DNA of 64,000 bases from Hsuehochloa calcarea (lineage: Eukaryota; Streptophyta; Magnoliopsida; Poales; Poaceae), in contig CM070598.1 of NCBI GenBank assembly GCA_036346395.1, positions 3,765,517 through 3,829,516 of the forward strand, in the 5' to 3' direction. Made by a program: the position numbers and the translations under genes. Positions 33,876-44,911 of the stretch are shown piece after piece (positions within the stretch are counted from its first letter, which is position 1; the number at the start of each line of letters is the position of its first letter). Below the pieces are notes generated by a model. The model did not search any database and was not told the DNA's origin. It worked only from the letters and a program-made list of their open reading frames with translations.

Positions 33876-36806
33876 GTGGTACGGAAGCGAGATGGCAGAG
33901 GAATCTCTAAATTGCCGTCGGGCCGCATAACGATCACGGAGGTCAGTGATGTCGGGATCCCGCTGAGTCCCAAGAACGCAGCTGCAAGATTCCGGACCGT
34001 CTGCGGGGTACTTGTAAGGGAACGGGTCCCCATAACCACCCCAACCTGGAAGTGTCTGACGGATGTACAAAGACCGGGCCAGGATGAGCTTTACGCCTCG
34101 TTCACTTTCCTGGCGCGGACCGGACACGTGTGCGATGGCACGCGCTGCTCGCGATGTGCCACACGTGGAGGACCTTCAAGCGCCTGCTTGTCACGCAGTA
34201 CGTGAACACGGGTCGGACGCCCTTCACGAAGTATCCTTTCTTGTCGCGGGATACATGGGATGCCTTCGTGCAGATGAAGATGACGGCCGAATTTCAGGAG
34301 CAAAGTGCGGCGCACAGAGCTCTCCAGGCCCAAAACACTCACCCCCACAAACTCGGCACCGCTGGGTACGCGGGTAAAGCCACGAAGTGGGCGGCGGAGG
34401 ACGAGACCGCTGCCCGACCGTTTGTCGGGATCTCGACGAGCGCTCCGAGCACGTTAAGAGCGAGGGCATCAGCCACGTCTTCGGGCAGCATCTCTTTCGC
34501 AAACCAGGCAGACGAGGCAGTGTCCCAACGCCTGGTAAATATGTCGAACCACTTAGTTGTTAATAAGTCCATAACTTCATGGTGTCTATAATAACATGAT
34601 ATGCTCTTGCAGGAAGCATTGACTTCCGCATCTTCCCAAGGTTCCCTCGAAGTGGACAGGGAGAAGGATGTACTATCTACGGCCCTAGGAAACAAGGAGC
34701 ACCCGGGTCGCACGCGAGGCGTTGGGGTTTACGTACCTTGGAGGGATGGATTCCCACACGACTCCGCCACATATAGGAGTAGGAAGAGATCCAAGGACCA
34801 ACACGACGCTCGGCTGGAACATGTCATTATTGAAAAATTTTAAGGACAAATAACAAATTTACAGAACCAAGTAAATGAACTCATGAGGGCGCAAGCCGCC
34901 CCTGTTAATTTGGGAGCAAGTCCTCCTCAACATCGGAGTAGCGTTACGTCCACACATAATTCTGGACATGACGACGTGCAATTACCGATCGACGACATCG
35001 AGGTAATGTACATCTCTGGAATGCTCCAAATATAGACATATAGGATGCCTTAGCTAATTGTGTACCGTTTTGTAGGAGCCGACGCCCTGCAAGCTCCAAG
35101 TGAGGATGGTTGGGTCGATTGCTATTGAGGCTGTGCGGGGTATGTTGTATCCATACCAGGAAGAGGCAGTGCAGCACGGTGCCCAGCTGGCGCAGGGTTA
35201 CGCCAGGATGCAGGTGGACATGGTACATGACAATTTCATGGCCATCCCGCTGGAGATTCCCCCGAACGAAGAAATCATAACACTAGGGGATGCCGTGCAC
35301 ACTTTTATCCAGTGGCCCAAGAAGGACATCGCCCTGGACCCTGCAGTGACGCGATATCATCACGACCCGCCTGCCTCTCCAATAGGACCCTCGATGAGTC
35401 CGCCCCAGCCTTCGCTTCAGAAGCCCGCCTCATCGGTTCCCGTCGAGAAGACGCCGAAGGGACAAGACAAGCGTGTCACCATATCGCCCACGAGTCATCT
35501 CCAGAGAAGACGTCGCAGCGCCTCGTTACGAACAAATCGATATCGAAGAATATTCAGGCGCCTGCCAAGCCCGGGAAATACTCCATCGGATGTCCGTTGG
35601 TCTCCGACAAAGAACTAACCGGCTCAGGACTAGTTTGTCAATCTTTGCATGAGTGGTACATGCGCAAGACCCAAGAGGAGGGGAGCCATCTTGGAATCGG
35701 CGTGAGATACGGAGCGAGCATTTTCATCACGAGGCGGGCCACTTGCGTGGGCTTCGAGGACTTATTCGACCTATACAACCTAAGCGCCTCGACGCCTCAC
35801 TTCTACGATGTTGGACACTGTAAGTGTGTACAATCAATTTCTACACTCGCGTGATAGCGATAAATATCACAACGCATTCCTTACGTACAGATACATTATG
35901 AAATGTGCCCGTCGAATCAACGAACCGGTGGGTTTCCTCGACCCGCACGTGATCTCAGAGCAAACAATAAACCAAGACGCATCCTACGTCGAGAATTACA
36001 TAAAAATGGGATTGCTTGCTCAGAACGGCAAGGAGTACATAATGGTGTCGTACAACCAGAAGTAAGTGCTTCACTACTTGCTACACAAAATTCGTTTGAA
36101 CATATATAGGTTTATGACTATAGCGACATACATGAGTAGGTTCCACTGGATTCTTGTGATTATTGTGCCAAAGAGGAATATGGTATTGTACCTTGATTCT
36201 CTACTCAACAAAAACCATGACTTCACCCTTCTTAAAGGAATACTCGAAAGGTACGATCATTTCCTCCGCACATAATTGTATTGTAGCCTTCCTTCGTTTG
36301 AAATAGACGAGGATAACTTTTTGGAATCATGTAGGGCGTTCATCGGCTATGTTGCCGAGGGAGGTTTATACAAGGGAACGAGCGCCACACTAACCCACAA
36401 GATGCGATTTTCGGTACGCGATACAACACAATAATAATATATCATACTCCGTAAATATTGCGTCTCGAACTGACTGTACCTATATATGTATATCCATTTT
36501 TGCAGTGCCGCCAGCAAAAACAAGATCATCTATGCGCATTCTACGTATGCCATCATATGCGGCTATTGATTAATTCACGACACACGATCCCCAGGTAGGT
36601 CAATCTCGCTATAGTTATTTTCTAATTATAAATTTAAATATATATTCTTACTACTTTACTCTTGCTAGCGACAGGACTTGAACCTAGAGTTAAAAGCACT
36701 CCAGAAGAACGAGGTCACACACGTTCGAGGGTTGCTCTGCGGCTTCATCAAGTCGAAATCGTTAACCCCGACGGAGAGTTTCACGTCGTCGACTAGTTGT
36801 AATTGA
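33876..36806 (+). pseudogene. CACTA-encoded Transposase_24 / Ulp1-like C48 protease gene
   Basis: The N-terminal part (33876-34534) matches the plant Ptta/En/Spm transposase family (PF03004): KRDGRGISKLPSGRITITEV, PLSPKNAAARFRTVCGVLVR, TWRTFKRLLVTQYVNTGRTP, then QAQNTHPHKLGTAGYAGKA. A one-base frameshift lies near 34115. Introns inferred from GT-AG give further exons at 34613-35002, 35076-35819, 35891-36061, 36110-36250, 36335-36413, 36506-36594 and 36669-36806. The middle has ITLGDAVHTFIQWPKKDIAL, which I associate with DUF8039. The C-terminal part resembles Ulp1/SENP cysteine peptidases: His in RFHWILVII, Asp in LYLDSLLNK, and Gln and Cys in CRQQKQDHLCAFYVCHHMR. An in-frame TAA at about 34841 and a frameshift near 35560 suggest it no longer makes a full protein. 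Confidence 0.8.
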
Positions 36807-36879
36807 TTCAATATTATAACTCACTTTGACTAGTTGTAATTCAATTTGTAACTCTAGCGACAATACTTGAAACATTCTT

Positions 36880-37060
36880 TTGTAATTGATTTTGAGTTAA
36901 ATGAACACTTTGAGTTGTCATCAATAATCTGTGATGTAGCTGTTTCTACTTATTCGTTTGTAATTGATTTTGAGTTAAATGATCACTTTGAGTTGTCAAC
37001 AATAATCTGTGATGTCGTTTGTAATTGATTTTGAGTTAAATGATCACTTTGAGTTTTCAG
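36880..37060 (+). repeat. Three tandem copies of a 60-78 bp unit in the CACTA 3' region
   Basis: The unit starting GTAATTGATTTTGAGTTAAA, followed by a CACTTTGAGTT block, occurs at about 36881, 36959 and 37020. The last copy is truncated. It lies after the stop codon and before the hairpin array. Confidence 0.85.
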
Positions 37061-37124
37061 AGGGCATGGCTAGCAATTCCTGAGGCTAGCTGAAAATACG
37101 ACAAAAACTAGTTAGTGGAAGGAC

Positions 37125-37542
37125 ATATCACAGACGGTTTTGTTCAAAACCGTGTGTGATACTAGGTAATCACAGAAGGTTTAAACCAAGAACCGTCTGT
37201 GATATGCAAGCCTCACAGACGGTTCTTAGATCAAACCGTCTGTGATTATGTAGTATCACAGACGGTTTTTTATTAGAGCCGTCTCTGATTCTGAAGTATC
37301 ACAGACGGTTTTTTAATAGAACCGTCTATGATTCTGAAGTATCACAGACGGTTTGGTAATAGAACCGTCTGTGATACTTCAGATTCACAGACGGTTCTAT
37401 TAAAAAACCGTCTGTGTTAAACTTATCACAGACGGTTGAAAAACCGTCTGTGATAACCGCCTGTTATCACAGACATAAAAATTCAGACGGTTCAAAAACC
37501 GTCTGTGATGACGGTTCCGAACCGTCTGTGATGAGGTTTTCT
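37125..37542. repeat. Right sub-terminal hairpin array of the CACTA element
   Basis: Nine to ten inverted-repeat units of ATCACAGACGGTT...AACCGTCTGTGAT at about 40-45 bp spacing. The motifs match the array at the left end and those at 14959, 16200 and 63840. Confidence 0.9.
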
Positions 37543-37559
37543 GTAGTAGTGTAGAAGGT

Positions 37560-38750
37560 TACACATATAATTTTTGCCACTTGGCGATATTCCATGAATT
37601 AGAAAGAACTCTACCATCTTCTATTGCTAGTCATACCGAGCCTGGTCGCGTGACTTCGACCATTGTGTAAGGATCTTCCCATTTAGGGGAAAGTTTATTC
37701 CGATTGGATTGAGATTAAGTCTTTTTCAATACCAAGTCACCTATAGCAAGGCTGCGAGGTTGGACCTTATGATCATAGTATTTGTATAGGGCTTGTTGGT
37801 AGACTGCCAAACGGATTAAGGCTTGGTTCCTCTTTTCTTCGAGTAGATTAATCCCATAAGCTCAAAGTTGTTATTGGCTAGAGTCGTTATAGGTTTCGAC
37901 CATTGTCGACCGAATTTTTAATTCAGGTGGAAGCATTGTTTCAGCACAAAAAAAAACTAAGAAAATGGTGTTTCACCTATAGCCTGACTAGCGGTCGTAC
38001 AAATTTCCCATAATAATAAGGGTAATTCTTTTACTCGTACCCTGAGCGCTTTACAAGCTGATCGAAAATCTGAGTTTTGATTCCCTGCATAATTTGGTCA
38101 TTTGCTCTTTCGACTACCTCATTACTTTGTGGATGGACGACAGAGGCATAAGATAGCTTAGTACTCAATTATTCACAAAATTACTAAAATTTTGCGCTCG
38201 AAAATTATATACCATTATATGTTATGATCCGACTTGGTACACCAAATTAAGTGATCATATTTTCCATCACAAATTTCTGAGCTACTTCCGTTGTTATCTC
38301 AATCACAGGTTTGACTTAAATCCATTTTGTGAACGTATCAATAACTACAAAAAGGAACTCAAAACCTCCTAGAGCTTTTGGGAACGTTCCTAGGATATCG
38401 AGACCCCAGGTCACAAAAGGCCAAGAAAGCTAAGAAAGATGTATGGTTTGTAATACTTGAGCCAGTTGGTATATTTGTCTACTATGAAAATAGCATTGTA
38501 CACACTTCTTAATGAGCTCTTTAGCATCATGGATGGTTGTTGGTCAGTAAAAAACTTATCGAAAAGCTTTTTCGACCAGTGTTCTGTATGAAACATGAGT
38601 CCCACAGATACATCTGTGTATTTCTTGAAGGAGATCTGATCATTCTTTCTACAATATGCACCACATGAGAACCCTTTGACTACCTCGTTTGTAGAGGACT
38701 CCTTAGACTAAAGTATACATTTTGGCCTTACGGGATAAACGATCAGCCTC
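37560..38750 (-). pseudogene. Tat-2 integrase remnant
   Basis: On the reverse strand the core is damaged but legible: VVHPQSNEVVERANDQIMQG near 38110 (Glu of the D-D-E triad) and the C-terminal NKLSPKWEDPYTMVEV, SNSWNIAKWQKLYV near 37580. The corresponding Tat-1 tail is KLSPKWEIPYTVVEV. Stops and frameshifts are frequent. Confidence 0.75.
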
Positions 38751-39149
38751 AAGATCATCACTGGGTACAATACCCTTATGAGGATACTCGTAAATGGGAT
38801 TCATCTAGGTATCCTCGTATTCTAGAGAGGATGTCTCAATAGGAGAAGTCTCTGGTGTTTCGAACAGGGACGGCTTCTCGAGTTATTCCAAGAAGACTCC
38901 TTGTTGTACTTGTGATCGGGAAGAATCTATTCAAGACAACTGGTCCGTAAGGAAATTATTCTTTTCGAAGGATATATTGTACCTCGAAATCGAAAAAATA
39001 CTTTTCAAGCTTCCTGACTTCCAATAAGTACCGAGACATTGTCGAATTAGAGCATTAGTAATTTTTCTGACCTAATTCACGACCAGTTGAGAGTCTCCTC
39101 TCACGAGTAGTAGTCGAATCCCGAGCACTTTCGCTGCTCGTATGCCAGC

Positions 39150-40620
39150 CAATAAACCTTTGTATTCTGCCATATTGTTAGTAGCAGGAAAGTTTAATTA
39201 AATAGTATATTTTAAGATTTTTCTTGTGGGAGATACCAAGACCACCCTAACCCCCGAGCCACTTAGCGTAAGTGACCCATCAAAGTACATTATCCACTGG
39301 TCGTGTGATTCGTACTGGGGTCTCTGAACATGTTTAGGATTTATCCATTCAGTGGCAAAGTCTACCAAGATCTGGGATATAATGGTCGTTCGGGACATGA
39401 AATGGAGGTCGAACTCCCTAAGTTCAACTGACCACTTTGTCATGCGCCCTGCTGCTTTCCTGTTCTGGAAGACCTCTCACAAGGGAAACTAAGATGACAC
39501 AATTAACATGTGCGCCTGGAAATAATGCATCAGTTTCCTCGAAGACATGAGGGGGGCATATAGAAGTTTTTCGACCTGGGAGTAGCGCTCCTTAGGTCGA
39601 TGTAAAACTTCACTAACGTAGTAAATTGGTTGTTGAACGTTTTCACGTTCGACGACTAATACTGTGCTTACTACTTGTGTTGTAGCAGCTAGATACATTA
39701 AGAGTGTTTCTTCTGGTTTAGGAGAAATCAGAAGAGGGGCACTTGTAAAATATCTTTTGTCATCCACTCAAAACCCTCATGTTTCCTCAAAAAGTTTAAA
39801 GAAAGGAAGTTATTTTCCTCCCAGTCATGCGATGAAATGACTAAAATTCACTATGCATCCTATGAGTTTATTGACTTCTTTCTTTATGGTCGGATGGCGC
39901 ATTTATTCAATGGTTTTTATCTTTCCCGGCTTGCTTCAATTCCTCATGCGGAGACAAAGAATCGAAGCAACTTTCCTAAAGAGACTCCGAACACACACTT
40001 CTCATGATTGAGTTTCAACTGGTGTTTCCTGAGGTTATTGCATGTTTCCTGGAGACCAGAAATATGATTAAGACGTTGTGTGCTTTTTACGACCAGGTCA
40101 TTAACATCGGCTTCCAAATTTCGGCAAAGTTGAGGAAGGGAAGTCTTTTGCATCAAGCGTTGGAAGGAAGCGCTAATTTTTTTAAAAAAAAATCAAATGG
40201 TATTTTGACATAGTAAAATGTTCCAAATGATGTAATAAATGGGGTTTTTTTATCATCTAAACACATACTTATCGGATGATAACTAGAGTATGCATCTAGG
40301 AAACTTAATATTTCACAACCAGTAGTGGAATCAATTAACAGATCGATACGAGGAAGGGAAAAATCATCCTTTGAACACGCTTTACTAATATCAGTAAAGT
40401 CTATACACATATGTTATTTACCATTAGACTTCCTAACTATTACAGGGTTAGCCAACCACTCTGGGTGTTCAAGCTCTTTTATGAAACCCTCCGTAAGTAG
40501 TTTGTCCAATTCTAACGTAATAGCATCTCGTCGATCATGTGCAAATCTCTGTAATTTTTATTTTACGGGCTTCTTGTCAGGCCGTAGAGTTAGCATGTGC
40601 TCGATCACCTCCCAAGGGAC
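39150..40620 (-). pseudogene. Tat-2 reverse transcriptase and RNase H
   Basis: RT begins near 40600 with LDKLLTEGFIKELEHPEWLA and NPVIVRKSNG, continues with MCIDFTDISKAC and FLDAYSSYHPISM, and has DVNDLVVKS (for YIDDLVVKS) near 40100. The connection region follows at 39767-39489 (SAPLLISPKPEETLLMYLAA, YVSEVLHRPKERYSQVEKLL), then KWSVELREFDLHFMSRTTI and the start of the second RNase H (MYFDGSLTLSGSGVRVVLV). It carries several stops and a 7-A run near 40190. Confidence 0.8.
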
Positions 40621-41400
40621 ACCGGGCATATCGAATGTTTTCCACGCGAAGACATCTGCATTTGCTCGGAGGAAAGTGACGACGACGTCTTCCTTTGCGG
40701 GGTTGAGGGTGACTCCGATGCTAACGGTCTTCGAAAGTTCCTCTGTATTAAATGGAACTTTTTTGACTTAGTTGTTCAGCTTTGTGGCAATTTTAGACTT
40801 CGACTGCTTGGTCGCAGGTTGCACTTTGCTTGCTTCTCGAGTTGGTATTTGCCCAACCATCTTGAGGGATTTACGGTCGCATGTAAGCGCCATCTTTTTA
40901 TCACAATGAACTGTGATTACTCCTTTGGGGCCTGTCATCTTAAGACATTGATAATCATAATGAGCAGACATAAGAAATCGTGCCAGAGTTGGTCGACCAA
41001 TAATAGCATTATATACCGTCTCGAAATCGACCACATCAAAAGACATCTTCTCCGTCCTAAAATCGTTTAGTGATCCAAAATGTAACATGAAGAGGATCTT
41101 AACCAATAGGCTTGGCCGAAGACCCCGACACGATCCCATGAAATGAGTATCGTGCTGGTTTGATCTTTATCCTAGGAACTTGCATCTCATCTAGGGCACT
41201 CGTAAATAGTATATTTAATAAGCTTCCACCATCAACTAACACGCGATTGACTCGCTAGTTGTTGATGGTGGCCTCGACCACGATAAAAAAATAACCAGGT
41301 CAAGTTGAAGGGATCTGACAGTCACCTTTCTCAAAAGAGATGATGATTTTTGATCACTTTGGTACTTTATTAACAACAGGATGGTCGATGGAATTTACCT
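40621..41400 (-). pseudogene. Tat-2 aspartic protease region
   Basis: RVLVDGGSLLNILFTSALDE near 41250 contains the DGGS active-site motif. The following block at 41139-40768 has FRTEKMSFDVVDFETVYNAI, GRPTLARFLMSAHYDYQCLK and DRKSLKMVGQIPTREA, matching Tat-1 position for position. Confidence 0.78.
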
Positions 41401-43811
41401 CATGTTTCAACTCATATGCTGAAGATCCCACATAGATGTGATCAATGATGTGTTCTGGATGTTGAAATGGCATCTCCTCATCATCTGACTGTTTTCGACC
41501 ACTTGTTTGTCCCACCTCTTCAAGTGTAGGGAGTGGTCCTTTGCCGGTGTAGTAATTCTCGAGTTTTTCGTTAGAAAACTCGACAATTGCGAAGGTAGTG
41601 TCCTTCTGTCTTGTAAAAAGGGAACCACCTAAGCTTGTCGTTCTTCTATTCGGGGCATTTACCTTTGCTCCGATCGGAGTATGGTTTAGAGCTCCGATGC
41701 TCCTTGTCGTTCACAACTAAGACCTACTTAGAGCTTTTAGCTTAAAGTTTTTGGCTTTTTGTCTTACTCTTGGATTTCATAGCCTTTTTATCTTTTTTCT
41801 TGCTACCTTCACTCACTCGTGTGTCCTTATCATCACGATCAATCGTGCGATTTCACTCGACCACTTATGCTACGGTTGCATAACAGTCGGTCATTTCGAA
41901 GAGCTCAACGACGGTAGCCGTAGGATTTAGAGCGATATAATCCATAAACCTTCGATTGCGGAGTCCCTACTTAAATGATCTAATGACAAAAGAGTTAAAC
42001 TCCATGAATTGAATTGCAAACCTGTCTAAAACGCCTGATAAATTGGTGTAGGGTCTTGTGAGAATGTTGTCGTATTCTATGCAGGTCGTCCTTCTTTCCA
42101 GGGCGGTTGTAAGTGCCATGAAAGTTGGCTAGCAGTAAGTCACAGAGGTGCTGCTACAAATAGATCGACTCTTGTGGCTAATTTAACAACAGATCCTTCG
42201 AGTACAGTTGGAAGGTAATTGACCATAACATACTTTCTTCCTCTTGGTCCTCGAACTACAGTGGTGTAGATCTGAAGAAACTTGATGATATTTTGTGACC
42301 CATGAAACTTCTCCATGTTCACTGGTCAGAAGCGAGGCGGCCCGCGAACTACTCGAATGCCAGGCGAAAATGCCAGACATCGAATAATGATATCATAACG
42401 CCTTCTTTGCAGGAAAGAAGGGTTGACATCACTAGGCGATCTACTTGACGATACCCAGAGGTAAATGGACCTGACCTACCATAGATCTCAGTCCTACGAG
42501 GGTAAGACTCGTGCTCCATCTGCTGGTGCAGATTTCTTGGTAGAAGTGGTGAACGACCACTTCCCCTGGGAGTTCGTTGATCACCAATTGTTCGTGGAAC
42601 TCTTCTCCGACTAAGGTTGTGGTTGGGAGATCGACCAAACATGTGGTCTTGTCGTTCCCCACGAGGAGAGTCGTTCGAACGACTCACATTCTATGGAATT
42701 GTCTCAGTACGACTTCTAGGACGGTGGTGTCGATTCTGCTCATGTCTAACCATTGTGTCCGAAAGTCTCTGTGCGATATCTTGAGCAACGAGGTTGTAGC
42801 CTGGCTCTTGTTCAAGCTCTTGAGTCGGGTTTTCGACCAGTTCTTTGATTCGTTGAAGTTCTTGAGTTTCCTCTGATTGAAATTGGGTTCATCCAGGTAA
42901 GGATCTCTGGGTAGCAATTCTTCTACTTCGAATGGTTTCAGGATAATCGACACCTGAGTCAGCCGGAGCGTGTCTGAGTGGAGAGCGATTACTTCTAGGA
43001 TTTCGGCCATGCTTATGAATGTGGAGATCACGGTTGTCACTGAAGGCATTCTTGCCATCACCATGAGAGCCCGAAGCGAGTGTGCGATGAGAAGCCACCC
43101 CAGTCCTGTCTCTTGAAGAGTAATTAGGATCTAAGGGGAGGATAAAGACCTCCTGGGGGCTACTATCTCCACTCGCAGCCGGGTCCTCCTGACTAGAGAA
43201 ATAGTCGAAGGACAACGCCTTGCAACTTGGAGCAATCCCCTCCAAGAAGGGAAATTCAAGCTTATAACTGTCTCCCTTTGAAGGTGAACCCTGCGAGGTA
43301 TGGTCGAATTCACAGGTGAGGTGGGTTCGACCACGTGCCTCGTGGGGGTAACCGAAGAGTGATGGTTATCAGGTGTTGATTGAGTCTCAGAATCGTGGAT
43401 TCCAGGCTTTGCTGAGTCAGATCAAACGACCTTAGATGGGCTTGAACGTTTGGAGGAGGAAGCCTTGTTGTGTTCAATACTAGCCATGGGGCGATCCTGA
43501 TCCTAGTCCGTTCGACCCTTGCCCTTAGAGGGTTCTGGTTCCTCCTCTAGGTGTAATGTTGTGGGGGAAAGGGCTCCCTCATCAACCCTGTCTATGGCAT
43601 GGTTCCCCTGGGTTTGGTGAAAGAGACCTTGAACCGGCATTGCCATCAGACGAAATGATGTTCTGCTCGTACTTGTAGCAGGCGTCCTTGTCAAGTCCTG
43701 CGTAGTCTGCCAAATCGAACTAATTCTCCTCATTCCACTCTCTTACCATGAAAGCATCAGAGTTGAAAATGAAGATAATTTTTCGAATAGGAAAGGAGAA
43801 ACTGAAGATAT
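41401..43811 (-). pseudogene. Tat-2 gag (frameshifted)
   Basis: The gag core near 42320 reads MEKFHGSQNIIKFLQIYTTV and YLPTVLEGSVVKLA, parallel to MDKFNGTHNPLEFLQIYTTA in Tat-1. Upstream, 42350-43740 holds acidic and arginine-rich segments in changing frames. The zinc-knuckle region is not clearly readable. Confidence 0.65.
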
Positions 43812-44490
43812 CCCCACAGATGATGCCAACTGTCGATAGTTTAGTATCGATCTTATGAATGTATGTTGGGGACCTCCTAGAGCAAAACCACACAGAAAAA
43901 GACAAGGGAAATTTATATAGGTTCAGACTAAGAGAATAATAACCCTACTCCTGTATTGTTGTATTGATTGTGTTTACAAGAGAGAAGTCACTGAATGCTA
44001 AAACTAATGACTCATGTTCGTTTTGTTACTTGATCGCTTGATCTTTTGTCCTCTCTCTGTTCATTGACTTTACTCCTAATATAGTGCATGAAAGGGTGAC
44101 AGTTGTTCACGTCGAGATGCGCCTTGTCGGTTGATGTAATGCACACATTTAAGGGTTGTTATTATCTTAGACATATCCTCCACATCGCCTTCCAGTTATG
44201 TCAGAGACAGAGGTTTAATACATACAATTATATCTAGGAATAACAACATATATTAATCACTACGTGTATAAAACACAACATATAAATGTCCCTATTCGAT
44301 TGAGCCCACATGTCTGTAAGCTTTGTCGATCATAAGGTAGTCGTAGATGACCTGATCATAGTAAGATTTACGGCCATGAGGTGATCGTAGTAAGACTTAC
44401 GATCAGTAGGTAGTCGTAGAATAACTTACGACCATTCAGGGTGGTCGTGGAAGAACACTTACTACCACTAGGTGTATATGATCTCTCTCA
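43812..44490 (-). repeat. Primer-binding-like site and 5' LTR of Tat-2
   Basis: On the reverse strand the LTR ends CTATCGACA at 43831. GTTGGCATCATCTGTGGGG (43830-43812) follows it, like the TGGCGTCGTCCGTGGGG of Tat-1. The outer edge near 44490 (TGAGAGAGATC in reverse) is a guess from the TG rule, because no second LTR exists to compare. At 44330-44470, four degenerate 30-40 bp units of AGGTAGTCGTAGA...ACTTACGACCA occur. Confidence 0.55.
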
Positions 44491-44808
44491 TTGTTAATAT
44501 TGAGGGATACGTTTGAAGGTGGTATAAAAAATATTATTATAGATAAATAATTTATTTAATTGAGGATTATTAGATCTTGTCATTGGTCATTCGGATACAG
44601 TGCTTTTCTCACAGAAAAGCACAATGCATCTCAACCCAATAAACCTTCATTGTATGAGTCAAAAATTCAAATTTAAAATATCATATTACTTTCTTTTTTC
44701 CACAAGATAGATTATTGCAAGCATCACTAGCCAGAAACACATCCATGTTTCATTCTCATTGGTCTTCACAATCTTGCCCCGCAGCAACGCACGGGGTTGT
44801 TACTTAGT
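44491..44808 (+). mobile_element. Possible Helitron 3' end
   Basis: GCCCCGCAGCAACGCACGGGG at 44776-44796 folds as CCCCG/CGGGG around a loop and is followed by TTGTTACTTAGT. A GC-rich hairpin about 10 bases before a CTRRT-like end is the Helitron signature in grasses. Here the last bases are CTTAGT rather than CTAGT, and no 5' end (TC...) was found. Confidence 0.38.
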
Positions 44809-44911
44809 ACCAGTAATTCTTTAGTGCTAGTTACAGTAAATACAGATGCAGTAGCAGTGTACCAGTAATACTTTAGTGCTAGTTACAGTAAATACAGATG
44901 CAGTAGCAGTA
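44808..44911. repeat. 52-bp tandem duplication
   Basis: Two nearly identical units start TACCAGTAAT at 44808 and 44860 and end GATGCAGTAGCAGT. They differ by about one base. Confidence 0.93.

Larger units (their letters stand above)
33589..37551 (+). mobile_element. CACTA element, 3963 bp, 3-bp target duplication
   Basis: The left terminus is CACTACTACAAAAGAGGC and the right terminus, in reverse, is CACTACTACAGAAAACC. TAG flanks both ends (33586-33588 and 37552-37554), the 3-bp duplication expected of CACTA/CMC transposases. Sub-terminal hairpins of CACAGACGGTT/AACCGTCTGTG fill about 200 bp on the left and 420 bp on the right. It sits inside the Tat-2 integrase tail, so it is younger than Tat-2. 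It encodes one multi-exon gene but no TNP2-type transposase. Confidence 0.93.
33061..44490 (-). mobile_element. Second Tat-lineage gypsy element (Tat-2), reverse strand, split by CACTA
   Basis: Read from right to left: LTR (43831-44490), primer-binding-like site, gag, protease, RT, RNase H and integrase. At 37555 the integrase tail is interrupted by the CACTA element at 33589-37551 and resumes at 33585 and below as non-coding sequence. The 3' LTR and antisense ORFs were not found, so the element is truncated on the left. The edge at 33061 is set by the Pack-MULE flank and may lie further right. Protein motifs match Tat-1 closely, though the two are clearly different copies. Confidence 0.8.

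Noticed and set aside
33610..37542. Regularly spaced palindromes resembling a CRISPR array
   Set aside because: They are sub-terminal repeats of a CACTA transposon: the terminal CACTACTACAAAA ends and the TAG duplication are present, the context is eukaryotic, and the repeats are palindromic hairpins with short loops, not repeats with unique 30-40 base spacers.
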